The notes: generated by a model not told the origin, from the sequence alone. 64,000 nt of DNA from Crenothrix sp. D3 (GCA_002134785.1 MBQZ01000029.1:124001-188000); one strand, 5' to 3'. Numbered from the stretch's first letter, positions 37,884 through 49,343 are shown. Numbers and translations are program-made.

Positions 37884-39311
37884 TTATTCGTCCAAGGAGA
37901 GTAAATAACCATAAAGACTATCATTGCTCCCGTTCAAGCCCAGTTTTTTACGAATATGTTTACGGTGAATGCCAATCGTACCTGGTGAAAGTTGTAACGT
38001 GGCGGCAATTGTCTTGGTGGATAGCCCCTGTCTAATCATTGAGGAGACTTGTATTTCAGCAGGGGTTAACTTTTGATAAATAGAGGCGAGTCTGCTATCA
38101 CGTCCATAACTGAGTACCAGTTGATGTAAATTGCTTTGAATAACATCAAGCAAATACACATGATCCTTATGGAAAATTTGTTTCCTTAGCTTGGCTAAAA
38201 AAGGAAAAACCGTTTTTTCTACGTTGTATGACAGTGTACTTTGAGCATCGCATTTGTCAGTTTCGCGGTATTTGAGCAACACATCCAGCGCGGTATTGGT
38301 TCTTATCGAGTCGTCTTTGACTTTTTCTAATTCCTCTTGAGTGTCTGCTACCAGATGTTCCAACTTCTGGTGATCGTCCAACAATAATTTTTCCGCCTCT
38401 TTTTGTACCGTGATGTCAGTAAAAGATCCTACATAATGTGTGGTAAAGCCATTGTTATCAGTGACATTGGCAATAGTCAGCCAAACTGGGAATATTTCGC
38501 CATTCTTGTGTGTATCCCAGATTTCGCCTTGCCAATAACCATCGGATGCTATAGAAGCCCAAATGTTTTTATAAAAGTTCTCATTATATAGCCCAGAATT
38601 CAGAAAGGACAGGCTATGCCCTATGATTTCTTCGGTAGAGTAGCCAGTAATCTGCGTGAATGCCCGATTCGTTTTGATGACTAACTTCTTTTCATCAGTG
38701 ATTAAAATACCCGCCTGTGTTTTAAAGGCAACGGCAGCCACGCGCAGCTGTTTTTCTGCTTGTTTGCGTGGAGTAATGTCAGTCAGGGTGATGCGTAGCG
38801 TTGACTGATCATAGTCTTTTTTTATCAACAGAGAATCGATCTGGACGACCAAACGCGTCCCATGAGTGCTGCTCAGTGTCAGTTCAATGCTCTGTTTACC
38901 CGTTTGTTGTTTGCTACGCACAAAATAATGATGCCAGCGTTCTTTATCTTCGGGAACAATGTAAGTCGCAAAATGGTGCTTGAGTAGTTTCGCCCGCTCT
39001 ACGCCGAGTAGAGTCACGGCAGCGAGATTGGCTTCGATAACCATACAGCTGGTATTAAGCGTGAGATAGCCCACGGGGGCGAATTCGTACAAATCAATAT
39101 AGCGGTCGTGGGATTCTTCTAATGCCACTTGCGCCTGTCGTAATTCTTCATTCTGCATCTCCAACTCAATTTGATGCACATACAGTTCGTGCAGTAGTTC
39201 ATTGGCTGGAATAATACTGGGGAGGGACTCAAGCGATTCCAGTTTTTTTTCAGCTTTTGCTCGCAATTTTTCGGTTAGCTGTTGATAAATATCGGCAGTT
39301 TTATCAGTCAT
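37884..39311 (-). CDS. PAS-domain regulator with LuxR-type HTH
   Basis: PAS segments; C-terminal LTPAEIQVSSMIRQGLSTKTIAATLQLSPGTIGIHRKHIRKKLGL. Confidence 0.88.
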   Translation of the reverse strand: MTDKTADIYQQLTEKLRAKAEKKLESLESLPSIIPANELLHELYVHQIELEMQNEELRQAQVALEESHDRYIDLYEFAPVGYLTLNTSCMVIEANLAAVTLLGVERAKLLKHHFATYIVPEDKERWHHYFVRSKQQTGKQSIELTLSSTHGTRLVVQIDSLLIKKDYDQSTLRITLTDITPRKQAEKQLRVAAVAFKTQAGILITDEKKLVIKTNRAFTQITGYSTEEIIGHSLSFLNSGLYNENFYKNIWASIASDGYWQGEIWDTHKNGEIFPVWLTIANVTDNNGFTTHYVGSFTDITVQKEAEKLLLDDHQKLEHLVADTQEELEKVKDDSIRTNTALDVLLKYRETDKCDAQSTLSYNVEKTVFPFLAKLRKQIFHKDHVYLLDVIQSNLHQLVLSYGRDSRLASIYQKLTPAEIQVSSMIRQGLSTKTIAATLQLSPGTIGIHRKHIRKKLGLNGSNDSLYGYLLSLDE

Positions 39312-42201
39312 GAATAGCGTCCATTGATAATAGAATCAACTGTAGTAGCCCCGTATCACTGACGATACGACGGGCATTGAGTTGTAATTTAAGTTGTCCG
39401 ATAACGGGGAAGTCATGTTTCAGTTCATAGTTTTCAACCACTTGACTGTGTGGCAATATATTTTCCAATAGTTCATGCAAGGCAGGAATATTCCACTGCT
39501 TATTGCCAAGATGATAAATTTTTCGCCCCACAGTGTCTTCTTGTTTGGCGTGAAATAGTGTGTAAAACGATGGGCTGGCAGATACGATGACCAGATTGCT
39601 ATCAAGTACCAGAACGGGTTCACGAATAGTATTGACGATACCGTCAGCCAATAACAGTGCATCTTGGTTTACTATGGTTTTGACGCGGGTGCTAATATCA
39701 GTAAAGGTCAACACCACGCCATCAATCATATTGTCCAGTGTGCGGTAAGGTTGAATACGGGCTAACAGCCAAGTATTTCCGTCAAAGTGTATTTCACGTT
39801 CGTAAGGAATCAGTGAATCCAATACTTGTTGAGCTGCATCTAGCAAATCATCTATCTCCACCACACTTTTAATGTCAATTAGCGGTCGCCCCACATCGGT
39901 ATTAACCAGTCGATACACTCGCCCTGCTTCACGCGTGAAACGGCGAATTTTCAAGTATGTATCCAGAAAAATAATACCGATATTGACATTATCTAGCAAG
40001 TTTTTCATGTCGTTCTGCATTTCCGCCAGTTGCTCAATTTTGGTTTGCAGTTCTGAGTTGACGGTAATCAGTTCTTCATTCACCGATTGTAATTCTTCTT
40101 TGGAGGTTTCTAATTCTTCGTTAGTGGATTGCAATTCCTCATTAGTCGATTGCAGCTCTTCATTGGTGGATTTGAGTTCTTCGTTAAATGCCTGCTGTTC
40201 TTCAATACTGACTTGATAGTTTTCTTTCAACAATTGTAAATCACGCTCCAATTCGCCAATGCGCATTGATTCAGGGGCTTGAGTGGCTTTTTTGCGCAAC
40301 GGTTTTGGGGTGGCGATGTCTTGAAAACTCACCAGCAACTGGTTCTGTATACCTTCGGAGTCTAAAAGTGGACGAACACTCAGGGCAACTGTACTGAATC
40401 CACCATTGGTTTTAACCTGTATTTCTCGGCTCAGCGTGAATGTACCATTAGTAGCAGCCGCGTGAATAGCCGCGTGCAATTCCAGAGTCAGTCCCTCGCG
40501 TGCCATCTCAACGATATTCAGTGATGCTAACCCCAGCGCGGGACGCAGGTATTTACCCGTATCGCCATGCACATACAAAATATCACCCCTAGCATCGGTA
40601 ATCACCGATGCGGGCGCGAAAAATTGTGCTAATAGTCTGGGGGCGGTATCAGAAAAGTTGATGTTTTTATTAGGTTGCGTAACTTTTTCGACGGTCTTAA
40701 CCTTGCGTTGTTCTGCAAATGTTGCTTGCTGGCTTGTCAGTAGATGTGTGGATAGTAAAGAGGGTATGGCTTGGTAAAACTTCCATTTGCGGTCAAGTGC
40801 TGAAAACAGTTCGGTATAATTGCCGATACCTTCTGACGGTGATAAAAACAGCACGCCATTGGGATTGAGGGCGTAGTGAAAGGTTGGAATCAAACGATTT
40901 TGTAATTCAGCTTCCAGATAAATCATCAGATTGCGGCAACTTAATAAATCCAGTTTGGTAAACGGTGGGTCTTTAATAACGTTTTGAGTGGCGAATACCA
41001 CCATCTCGCGGATGTCTTTTTTAATGCGATACCCTGACTCTTCTTTGATAAAGAAACGCTGCAATCGGTCTGGCGTAACATCCGACACAATATTGGGTGC
41101 ATAAAAACCTGCGCGGGCGACAGTAATGACATCCTCATCTAAATCAGTGCTGTATATCTGCACTTTAAATTCTTGACGGGTTTTAGTCATGAATTCGCGT
41201 AACAATATGGCAATCGAGTAGGCTTCTTCGCCCGTAGAGCAGCCTGCTACCCACGCACGAAAGACAAAATCATCAGTTTTATCGGCACACAGAGTGGGCA
41301 AAATAGACTTTTCAAGCACCGCAAACGCCTCGGTATCGCGGAAAAAACTGGTGACATTAATCAGCAATTCTTTGAATAATATCCGCGCCTCCGCTGGATT
41401 CTCTTTCAGATAACGCGCATAAATGTCAATGTTGTCGATATTATGTTGCAACATTCGCCGCTCAATGCGCCGACCGATAGTGCTTTGTTTGTATAAGGCA
41501 AAGTCATGACCTGTAATAGCGCGTAATTGAATCAGTATGTGTTTTATGCCCATGACCGTTTTGGAAGGGGCTGCGCGTTCAATATGCAGGCTAACGTTAC
41601 GCATATCAGCTTGCAGTGTTGACCACATTTTCTCAATAGGCAGACTATGGGTGGCATAACCTGCATGAACCACGCTAGTTGGCATTCCGTCATATTTGGC
41701 TGTGCTAGGTTCTTGCGCTAAGACGATACCGCCCGCACCATGAATAGCACGCGCTCCTTGTGTGCCGTCAGTTCCTGTGCCAGACAGGATAATGCCGATG
41801 GCGTTTTCTTGCTGATCCTCTGCCAATGAGCGCAAAAAGTTATCAATCGGCAAGCGTTGCCCGCGTGGCGCAATGGGTATAGACAGTTGCAATTCACCAT
41901 GAAAAATTTCCATATCCCGATTAGGTGGAATGATATAGACATGATTGATTTCAATAGGAAGCTCATTCAGTGCCTCAATCACTGGCATGGTGGTGGCACG
42001 TTGCAAAATTTCCGTGAGCAAGCTGCCATGACTGGGGTCAAGGTGCGGCACTAATACAAAAGCCAGTCCACAATCCACGGGCATAGCATGAAAAAATTGC
42101 TCAAAGGCTTCTAAGCCAACCGCTGACGCGCCGATACCAACGATAGGGAAATTTGTATTTTCAGTGCGTAGCGTTGCGGCAGTGGTTTTTTTAGTAGTCA
42201 T
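39304..42201 (-). CDS. CheB-CheR-coiled coil-PAS fusion protein
   Basis: GIGASAVGLEAFEQFF (CheB methylesterase), FFRDTEAF...RAWVAGCSTGEEAYSIAILL (CheR SAM motif), NEELQSTNEELQSTNEELETSKEELQSVNEEL coiled coil. Confidence 0.93.
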   Translation of the reverse strand: MTTKKTTAATLRTENTNFPIVGIGASAVGLEAFEQFFHAMPVDCGLAFVLVPHLDPSHGSLLTEILQRATTMPVIEALNELPIEINHVYIIPPNRDMEIFHGELQLSIPIAPRGQRLPIDNFLRSLAEDQQENAIGIILSGTGTDGTQGARAIHGAGGIVLAQEPSTAKYDGMPTSVVHAGYATHSLPIEKMWSTLQADMRNVSLHIERAAPSKTVMGIKHILIQLRAITGHDFALYKQSTIGRRIERRMLQHNIDNIDIYARYLKENPAEARILFKELLINVTSFFRDTEAFAVLEKSILPTLCADKTDDFVFRAWVAGCSTGEEAYSIAILLREFMTKTRQEFKVQIYSTDLDEDVITVARAGFYAPNIVSDVTPDRLQRFFIKEESGYRIKKDIREMVVFATQNVIKDPPFTKLDLLSCRNLMIYLEAELQNRLIPTFHYALNPNGVLFLSPSEGIGNYTELFSALDRKWKFYQAIPSLLSTHLLTSQQATFAEQRKVKTVEKVTQPNKNINFSDTAPRLLAQFFAPASVITDARGDILYVHGDTGKYLRPALGLASLNIVEMAREGLTLELHAAIHAAATNGTFTLSREIQVKTNGGFSTVALSVRPLLDSEGIQNQLLVSFQDIATPKPLRKKATQAPESMRIGELERDLQLLKENYQVSIEEQQAFNEELKSTNEELQSTNEELQSTNEELETSKEELQSVNEELITVNSELQTKIEQLAEMQNDMKNLLDNVNIGIIFLDTYLKIRRFTREAGRVYRLVNTDVGRPLIDIKSVVEIDDLLDAAQQVLDSLIPYEREIHFDGNTWLLARIQPYRTLDNMIDGVVLTFTDISTRVKTIVNQDALLLADGIVNTIREPVLVLDSNLVIVSASPSFYTLFHAKQEDTVGRKIYHLGNKQWNIPALHELLENILPHSQVVENYELKHDFPVIGQLKLQLNARRIVSDTGLLQLILLSMDAIHD

Positions 42202-42293
42202 AAACAGGGAAAATTGAGGTTTCGATGAAATTTAGGTAATCCTACACCATAAAACAATAGTTTTCATTGCATTCTCTCGTGGCGTGGTTAAAT

Positions 42294-42372
42294 GTAGGGG
42301 CAATCCCTTGTGGTTGCCCATTGCCCATAACATTCCATTTTACTAGGGGGCAGGTACAAGACCTGCCCCTAC
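42294..42372. repeat. Dispersed GTAGGGGC repeat, copy C
   Basis: GTAGGGGCAATCCCTTGTGGTTGCCC...GGGCAGGTACAAGACCTGCCCCTAC. Confidence 0.85.
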
Positions 42373-42522
42373 GTTGCTTATGTTGTTACCAACATTATAG
42401 GGACTGGGAAAACTCACTATTCATCCCTATTTCTATCAAATGCTCAGTTATGGCAATAATATTTTTTTCTTTATATCCGATTATGTTAGCATTTAAAAAA
42501 CACACAAATGGAGCATTTAACC

Positions 42523-42753
42523 ATGACTAAAACTACCACTAAATCCGCGCCTAACGCAGATGCGCAGACAACCGTTGAACCCGATGCCGACGATGATGAA
42601 CTTTTTGATGGCGGTGAGTATGTGCCGCCATTACCTGTTCTCGACGAAGAAACGGTAAAAAGAGATGCACGCCGAAAAATTGAAATTTATTGGGAAAAGA
42701 AACGCTTAAAAGAACAGTTTGACGATTTTGATGAATCTGAATTTGGCTTTTAG
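42523..42753 (+). CDS. Small acidic hypothetical protein (PA3496-like)
   Basis: VKRDARRKIEIYWEKKRLKEQFDDFDESEF C-terminus. Confidence 0.55.
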   Translation: MTKTTTKSAPNADAQTTVEPDADDDELFDGGEYVPPLPVLDEETVKRDARRKIEIYWEKKRLKEQFDDFDESEFGF

Positions 42754-42761
42754 AAAGCTGT

Positions 42762-43244
42762 TTAACGTTGCAATAACAATCCTTCCAATGCCGTTTTTAT
42801 AGTTTGCGTTCTTATTTGATGCCGATTGCCGATAAATTGTTTTCTAATAACTGTCGCGGCTGCATTTTTATAACACCATGCAATGAATACCGTACCAATG
42901 GGTTTTTCTACACTACCGCCATCAGGCCCTGCAATGCCTGTCACGGCAACCGCGCAATCGGCAGTGCTGTGTACTAACGCGCCCCGCACCATTTCCAGTG
43001 CGACTTCTGCACTGACTGCACCCTGCTTTTCTAAGGTGTCAGGTTTGACCGCCAGCATTTGTACTTTTGAAAGATTGCTATAAGTGACGAAACCTCGGTC
43101 AAACCACCTAGAACTGCCCGCAATTTCAGTCAATGTGTGTGCAATGCCACCGCCCGTGCAGGATTCAGCGGTGGCTATCATGCTGCCATTCGCCGTTAAA
43201 TGCTGCCCCAGTTGTGTTGCCAATGCGATTAATTCAGCATCCAT
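42762..43244 (-). CDS. pncC: Nicotinamide-nucleotide amidohydrolase (CinA C-terminal domain)
   Basis: ATAESCTGGGIAHTLTEIAGSSRWFDRGFVTYSN...AVTGIAGPDGGS. Confidence 0.95.
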   Translation of the reverse strand: MDAELIALATQLGQHLTANGSMIATAESCTGGGIAHTLTEIAGSSRWFDRGFVTYSNLSKVQMLAVKPDTLEKQGAVSAEVALEMVRGALVHSTADCAVAVTGIAGPDGGSVEKPIGTVFIAWCYKNAAATVIRKQFIGNRHQIRTQTIKTALEGLLLQR

Positions 43245-43266
43245 TATTTTCCCCGACTAAAAAACC

Positions 43267-45822
43267 ATGAGTATAGAACAAAACCCGCATACCCCGATGA
43301 TGCAACAGTATCATCGCATCAAAGCGCAATATCCCAATACGCTGGTTTTTTATCGCATGGGGGATTTTTATGAATTGTTTTTTGATGATGCAAAAAAAGC
43401 CTCACAGTTACTCGATATAACGCTCACCAGTCGCGGCTCATCGGCAGGCGCACCGATTCCAATGGCAGGCATTCCCTATCATGCCGCTGAAAATTATCTG
43501 GCGAAATTATTACGCCACGGCGAATCGGTGGCGATGTGTGAACAAATTGGCGACCCTGCGACCAGTAAAGGCCCAGTGGAACGTAAAGTGGTGCGCGTGG
43601 TGACACCTGCCACTGTCACCGATGAAGCCTTATTGGAAGATCGAAAAGATAATTTATTAGTGGCTGTTTGTCAGCTTGATAAACACTACGCACTTGCCAG
43701 TTTAGATTTAACCAGCGGACGTTTTATTCTGCAACAAGTCGATGCTGAACATTTATTACTCAGTGAAATTGAACGCTTAAACCCAGCCGAATTGCTTTAC
43801 AGTGAAGACTGGATTCTGCCTGCCAGTGTCAAACAACGCACAGGTTTATGTCGCCGTCCTGCATGGCATTTTGACGGTGAAAGTGCGCGACAACAATTGC
43901 TAAAACAATTTAATACGCTGGATTTAAAAGGCTACGGTTGTGAAAATTTACCTGTTGCCATTGCCGCTGCGGGTGCATTATTGCATTATGTCAAAGACAC
44001 GCAACAAAGCGCGTTGCCGCATATTCAAGGCATTACCACCGAAAGCAGTAACGATACTATTCTGCTAGACGCTGCCAGTCGGCGTAATTTAGAACTGGAT
44101 TTTCACCCGTCTGGGCAGTTACAACACACGTTATTTGGCGTACTCGATAACACCGTCACTGCAATGGGCAGTCGCTGTTTACGCCGTTGGTTACACCGTC
44201 CACTGCGCGATCAAACCGTACTCAAACACCGTTACGCCTGCATTGATAGTCTGCTTAACAACCGCTTACATCAAAACGTACAAGCGCATTTACGTCATGT
44301 TGGCGATATTGAACGCATTAGCTCGCGTATCGCCTTAAAATCGGCGCGACCGCGTGATTTGCTGGTGTTGCGTAACACCTTGGCTGTGCTGCCTGATTTA
44401 CAAGCCACGCTTGCCATCAGCGATAATCCACAGCTCCAGCGTTTAAGCCAACAAATCGGTGAACAACCAACGTTAGTCGCGTTATTACAAGCGGCGATTA
44501 TCGACAATCCCCCCGTGTTAATTCGTGATGGCGGCGTGATTGCTGACGGTTATAACGCTGAATTAGATGAATTAAGAAACCTAAGCCAAAACGCTGACCA
44601 ATTTTTAATTGAATTAGAAAACCGTGAAAAAGCTGCCACAGGGTTGAATTTAAAAGTGAATTACAACCGCGTGCATGGTTATTACATCGAAATTTCCCGC
44701 TTACATTCTGAAAAAGTCCCCGCGCATTATCTGCGTAAACAAACCTTAAAAGGCGCGGAGCGGTACATCACCGAAGAACTCAAAACCTTTGAAGATAAAG
44801 TATTGAGTGCGCGGGGCAAGTCATTAGTATTTGAAAAGTTTTTGTACGACGCATTACTGACCACCATTGCCGCTGATACCGTCGCCTTGCAACATTGCGC
44901 CACTGCCTTGGCTGAACTTGATGTGCTGGTTAATTTTGCCGAACGCGCCGACACGTTAGATTTAGCACAACCCACATTAGTGACTAAATCGGGAATTCAT
45001 ATCGAAGGCGGACGGCATTTAGTCGTCGAACAAGTGTCAGAGATTCCCTTTGTCCCCAATGATTTAAACCTGTCAAACAGCCGCCAAATGCTGGTGATTA
45101 CTGGCCCTAATATGGGTGGAAAATCTACCTACATGAGACAAGCCGCGCTAATCGTACTCATGGCGCATATCGGCAGTTACGTTCCCGCTAAATCTGCCAC
45201 CATCGGCGCGATTGATAAAATCTTCACGCGTATCGGTGCATCCGATGATGTCTCTAGTGGTCGCTCTACCTTCATGGTGGAAATGTCTGAAACGGCTAAC
45301 ATTCTGCACAATGCTACAGCGAAAAGTCTGATTCTAATGGATGAAATCGGACGTGGCACGAGTACCTTTGATGGTTTATCGCTGGCGTATGCCTGTGCGG
45401 ATTATCTCGCCAAAACCACCAAAGCCTTCACGCTATTTGCCACGCATTATTTTGAACTCACGACACTTGCCGATGAACAACGCAGTATCGAAAATGTACA
45501 TTTAGACGCAATGGAACACGGCGACAAAATCATTTTTTTACACGCTGTAAAGGATGGTGCGGCAAGTCAAAGTTATGGCTTGCAAGTCGCTGCTTTAGCA
45601 GGCGTGCCGCGTTCAGTGATTGAAAAAGCCAAATTGAAATTACGCCAACTCGAAGATAATGCCTATTTGGAACAACAGGCCGAGGCAGGCACACAGCAAC
45701 TGGATTTATTTTCAGTAAAAGACGTGCATCCTGCGGTGGATAAACTCAAAGATTTGAATCCCGATGAGCTAAGCCCTAGGCAAGCGTTAGAGTTGCTTTA
45801 TCAGCTTAAAAATATGGTTTGA
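43267..45822 (+). CDS. mutS: DNA mismatch repair protein MutS
   Basis: [65 protein letters not shown]. Confidence 0.99.
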   Translation: MSIEQNPHTPMMQQYHRIKAQYPNTLVFYRMGDFYELFFDDAKKASQLLDITLTSRGSSAGAPIPMAGIPYHAAENYLAKLLRHGESVAMCEQIGDPATSKGPVERKVVRVVTPATVTDEALLEDRKDNLLVAVCQLDKHYALASLDLTSGRFILQQVDAEHLLLSEIERLNPAELLYSEDWILPASVKQRTGLCRRPAWHFDGESARQQLLKQFNTLDLKGYGCENLPVAIAAAGALLHYVKDTQQSALPHIQGITTESSNDTILLDAASRRNLELDFHPSGQLQHTLFGVLDNTVTAMGSRCLRRWLHRPLRDQTVLKHRYACIDSLLNNRLHQNVQAHLRHVGDIERISSRIALKSARPRDLLVLRNTLAVLPDLQATLAISDNPQLQRLSQQIGEQPTLVALLQAAIIDNPPVLIRDGGVIADGYNAELDELRNLSQNADQFLIELENREKAATGLNLKVNYNRVHGYYIEISRLHSEKVPAHYLRKQTLKGAERYITEELKTFEDKVLSARGKSLVFEKFLYDALLTTIAADTVALQHCATALAELDVLVNFAERADTLDLAQPTLVTKSGIHIEGGRHLVVEQVSEIPFVPNDLNLSNSRQMLVITGPNMGGKSTYMRQAALIVLMAHIGSYVPAKSATIGAIDKIFTRIGASDDVSSGRSTFMVEMSETANILHNATAKSLILMDEIGRGTSTFDGLSLAYACADYLAKTTKAFTLFATHYFELTTLADEQRSIENVHLDAMEHGDKIIFLHAVKDGAASQSYGLQVAALAGVPRSVIEKAKLKLRQLEDNAYLEQQAEAGTQQLDLFSVKDVHPAVDKLKDLNPDELSPRQALELLYQLKNMV

Positions 45823-45845
45823 TTGATTGCGTTATACTCAAGGCG

Positions 45846-45878
45846 AGACCTTTCGGGTTTTAAAAACCCGAAAGGTCT
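45846..45878. terminator. Strong bidirectional terminator between convergent mutS and carbonic anhydrase genes
   Basis: AGACCTTTCGGGTTTT-A-AAAACCCGAAAGGTCT, 16-nt perfect arms. Confidence 0.85.
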
Positions 45879-45894
45879 ATATTTAGTAACTAAC

Positions 45895-46473
45895 TTAGCT
45901 TACTTTTCCTGCCGCTGTTGCTTCAGGCACTTCAATCAAGCGACCTGATTTAACATCATAAATATACCCATAAACAGGAATATCTGACGGTACTAATGAG
46001 TGGGCTTTGATACGTTGTACGTCTTCCAACACACTTTGCGCCTGATCTTTAATGGTCAACCAATTAATATATTTGCCATCCGTTGAACCACCACCTTCAC
46101 AGCAATCATGCCAACCAGTAGCATCAACAGAAGCGGTTTTTAAGCTGCCTGCTAGTAAGTCACTCATGATTTCATTGTTAAAGGTTTCCATGCCGCAGTC
46201 AGTATGATGAATCACAAACCACTCGCGTGTGCCTAACAATTTATAAGAAATGACCAAAGAGCGAATCGCGTCATCACTCGCCCGTCCGCCTGCGTTACGA
46301 ATAACGTGTGCGTCACCTTCTGATAAACCTGCATATTTCGCGGGGTCTAAACGCGCATCCATACAGGTTAAAATCGCAAACTGCCGTGCAGGTGGCATAG
46401 CTAAATCACCTTTTTCAAAACCTGCGACATAGTCACGATTAGCACTTAACACTTCATTTAATACTTTTGTCAT
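45895..46473 (-). CDS. Beta-class carbonic anhydrase
   Basis: [36 protein letters not shown]...VIHHTDCGM. Confidence 0.92.
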   Translation of the reverse strand: MTKVLNEVLSANRDYVAGFEKGDLAMPPARQFAILTCMDARLDPAKYAGLSEGDAHVIRNAGGRASDDAIRSLVISYKLLGTREWFVIHHTDCGMETFNNEIMSDLLAGSLKTASVDATGWHDCCEGGGSTDGKYINWLTIKDQAQSVLEDVQRIKAHSLVPSDIPVYGYIYDVKSGRLIEVPEATAAGKVS

Positions 46474-46611
46474 TGTTATTCCTCTAGTGTGTTAATAATT
46501 GACCACGATTGACCTCATTACCAATCAAGACGGTCGGTTTATAATATCATGGAGGCTAAGTGAAGTATAAGCGTTTGCTTGAATACGACGATTGACAGTA
46601 GCGCGGAAGGA

Positions 46612-47010
46612 TTAAATTAGAGTTAGCAGGTGTTTTTCTAGGTAGTGATTAAACATCATTAAATCAAACCAATAGAGTAGATGGCTACACACAATCAGCC
46701 AGAATACTATTTGAAAGGATAGTTTCTTATTTTTATGGCGTAATCCGTGTTGAGCAAGTAACGCACCTGCCCAACCACCAAAAAATTCGCAACAATGTAA
46801 CGTAAATTCAGAAATTCGCCATTGCTCTCGTATAGCGCGATTTTTATCAAGGCGATAGAGTAAAAAAGTAACTCCGCCCATCAGTGTGTAAACCAATAAA
46901 GGGATAAAATTTTGAGTTTGGTAAAAGAGGGTGAGTGAGAAAATAAACGGCAGTAGGATGATGGTAGTGGTGAATCCATTTAAGCGGCGGCGATTAAATT
47001 GAGTGGACAT
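46612..47010 (-). CDS. DUF1294 membrane protein
   Basis: VTFLLYRLDKNRAIREQWRISEFTLHCCEFFGGWAGALLAQHGLRHKNKKLSFQIVFW; start MSTQFNRRR at 47010. Confidence 0.75.
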   Translation of the reverse strand: MSTQFNRRRLNGFTTTIILLPFIFSLTLFYQTQNFIPLLVYTLMGGVTFLLYRLDKNRAIREQWRISEFTLHCCEFFGGWAGALLAQHGLRHKNKKLSFQIVFWLIVCSHLLYWFDLMMFNHYLEKHLLTLI

Positions 47011-47480
47011 TATAAAACTGTCCAGTTGGAAAAACAGGCGGCTTGACCTTGATAAATACCGTTGGTATCGGTGAGATTCCAAACGATAGCGTTGGTTATT
47101 GCAAAACGTTTACCTGTTTTAGAAATACGCACCCCTTGATAATCAGTGATAAAGCCTTGGGTAGTGACTTGGTGCATTAATTGTGCGCGTGCCGCCTGAT
47201 TAATCGGTTCTGCGGAAGCGCGAGAGGGGAGGGTGATGAGTTGTTGCCAGTTTAATTCAAACAGTTGTAGACCTTGCGCATTGGCATAGTTAAAAATGGG
47301 GTCTACTTCGGTATTATGCGATAGCAGGACAAACGGCGCGTGATACAAGCGTTCGGCTAAGTTGTCCGTATCAGGAAGGAGTGAATAACCCAGTAAGTGT
47401 TGGAAACTGCGGGTGATTAGTTCAATGTGGTCGGCTAGATAGTGATTATTCGCACAGGGTGGGTCGGGAAAATAGTTCAT
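47010..47480 (-). CDS. MEKHLA-domain protein
   Basis: LYHAPFVLLSHNTEVDPIFNYANAQGLQLFELNWQQLITLPSR. Confidence 0.75.
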   Translation of the reverse strand: MNYFPDPPCANNHYLADHIELITRSFQHLLGYSLLPDTDNLAERLYHAPFVLLSHNTEVDPIFNYANAQGLQLFELNWQQLITLPSRASAEPINQAARAQLMHQVTTQGFITDYQGVRISKTGKRFAITNAIVWNLTDTNGIYQGQAACFSNWTVL

Positions 47481-47562
47481 GGTTCAAAGAGGGATGTAAA
47501 TCGTAGGAGTCCCAATAACTTAAGCTATTGGACACAAAACCGCTAAAGCGGTTTTATGTCTG

Positions 47563-48855
47563 TTATAGAGCAGCGACTTTGGTATCAGCAGTGGGTGATG
47601 ATGAAGGAGTGAAGTAGTTACGCACACCACCAAAAATAGCCCCTGCCATTTTGGTTTGGTAGTCGGCATTCAACAGATTCTCTTCTTCGCTAGGATTGGA
47701 GATGAACGCTGTCTCTACCAAGATAGAGGGGATGTCGGGTGATTTTAGTACCATAAAACCCGCGTGTTGTACGGCATCTTTGTGCGTTTCACCGACGGCA
47801 CTACAGTTTTTTAAGACACTTTTAGCTATATCGGCACTGGCTTGTTCGGTTGCACTTTGTGATAAATCCAGTAACACGGAGGCTAATACATCTTCTTTGT
47901 CTTCAAGACTTACGCCGCCAATCAAATCAGAGGCATTTTCACTTTTTGCTAACCATAACGCGGCTTCACTAGACGCGCCACTGCGAGACAACACATAAAC
48001 GGATGAGCCTTTAACGGTGGTATCTTGAAAGGCATCGGCATGAATAGAGATGAATAAATTGGCGTGTGCGGCTCTGGCAAGCTGCATTCTTTTTCTGAGA
48101 CCAACATAGTAATCACCTTTACGCACCATGACCGCTTTCATGTCAGGTTGTGAGTTGATGAGTTTTGCCAGTTTTTTGGCAATAGCAAATACTACTTGTT
48201 TTTCTTCAGTGCCGTGTGTGCCGTGTGCGCCAGAATCATTGCCGCCATGTCCAGCATCAATAGCAATGACGATTTTTTCTTGTTTACTGGTCAGTTGCTG
48301 GGCAACTTTTTGTAGTCCAGAAAATGCTCTTTCGGCTTTATTTGCCAAGGTTTTTGGTGGCTCTACTGGTAAGACGGGCATTTCTTTTTTGGCAGTTTGA
48401 ACACTGTCTTTGTTGGCAATTATTTTGTTTGCTACTGGCGCGTTTTTGCTCGTTAAATCAATAATTAATTTGTGTTCATTCTTGTTATTGGAACTTAAAG
48501 AGAAATTTTTTGCAGTAATCGGTTCTTTTAAGTCAACAGCGAGGCGCAAATTGTCTTTGGTTTTTTCTAAAACGTGGATGTTAGCAAACAGTGGGTGTGA
48601 TGCACTGGGTTGGATTAAGGTCTGCCCTAATTTAGCATTTTTAATCTCAATGACTAATTGAGCAGGATTGTTCTGTACGAAAACCCGATGCTTGGGTGAG
48701 GCACTGACATCAAACACCATCCGTGTTTGCTTTGCTACTTGCGAATAATGCAATGAATTAACATCAACTTGTTGCGCGTAACTAGACGCAGACAGCGACA
48801 GCAATCCAAAAATCAATAAATCTTTCCAGTGACTTCTCATGGCTACAATCCACAA
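47563..48855 (-). CDS. amiC: N-acetylmuramoyl-L-alanine amidase (AMIN plus Amidase_3)
   Basis: IVIAIDAGHGGNDSGAHG, FISIHADAF, ILVETAFISNPSEEENL. Confidence 0.93.
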   Translation of the reverse strand: MWIVAMRSHWKDLLIFGLLSLSASSYAQQVDVNSLHYSQVAKQTRMVFDVSASPKHRVFVQNNPAQLVIEIKNAKLGQTLIQPSASHPLFANIHVLEKTKDNLRLAVDLKEPITAKNFSLSSNNKNEHKLIIDLTSKNAPVANKIIANKDSVQTAKKEMPVLPVEPPKTLANKAERAFSGLQKVAQQLTSKQEKIVIAIDAGHGGNDSGAHGTHGTEEKQVVFAIAKKLAKLINSQPDMKAVMVRKGDYYVGLRKRMQLARAAHANLFISIHADAFQDTTVKGSSVYVLSRSGASSEAALWLAKSENASDLIGGVSLEDKEDVLASVLLDLSQSATEQASADIAKSVLKNCSAVGETHKDAVQHAGFMVLKSPDIPSILVETAFISNPSEEENLLNADYQTKMAGAIFGGVRNYFTPSSSPTADTKVAAL

Positions 48856-48920
48856 CAGTAATAATTTAGATTAGATTATAGCAGTATGTTGTTGTTTTTC
48901 CAGAATAGGTGATTATTTTT

Positions 48921-49343
48921 TTAATCGTGTGACACCGTATTAAAGCGAATATTTCGACCTAAGCCTTCGGCTGTTAAGGAAATAATCAACTCTGGCTGAG
49001 GTAAAAAACCTGTGCCGCGTTCTGCCCATTCGATAAAACACAGGCAATTTTGCTCAAAATAATCACGAATTCCTATCCATTCCAGTTCTTCAGGATCATT
49101 TAAACGGTACAAGTCAAAATGAAAAATTTTGCGCTCACCGAGGGTGTATTCTTCAACGAGGGTAAATGTTGGACTTTTTACCGCGCCTTTAAAACCTGAG
49201 GCTCTTAAAAAACCGCGTACTAGGGTGGTTTTACCCATACCTAAATCACCTTGTAAAAAAATCACCCCTTTTTCAGGTAATAGCGTCCATAATGCGGCAC
49301 CGAATTGTTCAGTCGCTTCGGTTGAAGGTAAGTATTTTTTCAT
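48921..49343 (-). CDS. tsaE: tRNA t6A biosynthesis ATPase TsaE
   Basis: IFLQGDLGMGKTTLVRGFLRA, KSPTFTLVEEY, HFDLYRL. Confidence 0.97.
   Translation of the reverse strand: MKKYLPSTEATEQFGAALWTLLPEKGVIFLQGDLGMGKTTLVRGFLRASGFKGAVKSPTFTLVEEYTLGERKIFHFDLYRLNDPEELEWIGIRDYFEQNCLCFIEWAERGTGFLPQPELIISLTAEGLGRNIRFNTVSHD

Noticed and set aside
40060-40200. Short regularly spaced repeats resembling a CRISPR-like array
   Set aside because: They encode the NEELQSTNEELQSTNEEL coiled-coil of the CheB-CheR fusion; no unique spacers.
42267-42530. 87-aa plus ORF
   Set aside because: Mostly a translation of GTAGGGGC repeat copy C; overlaps the real start of the 42523 gene.
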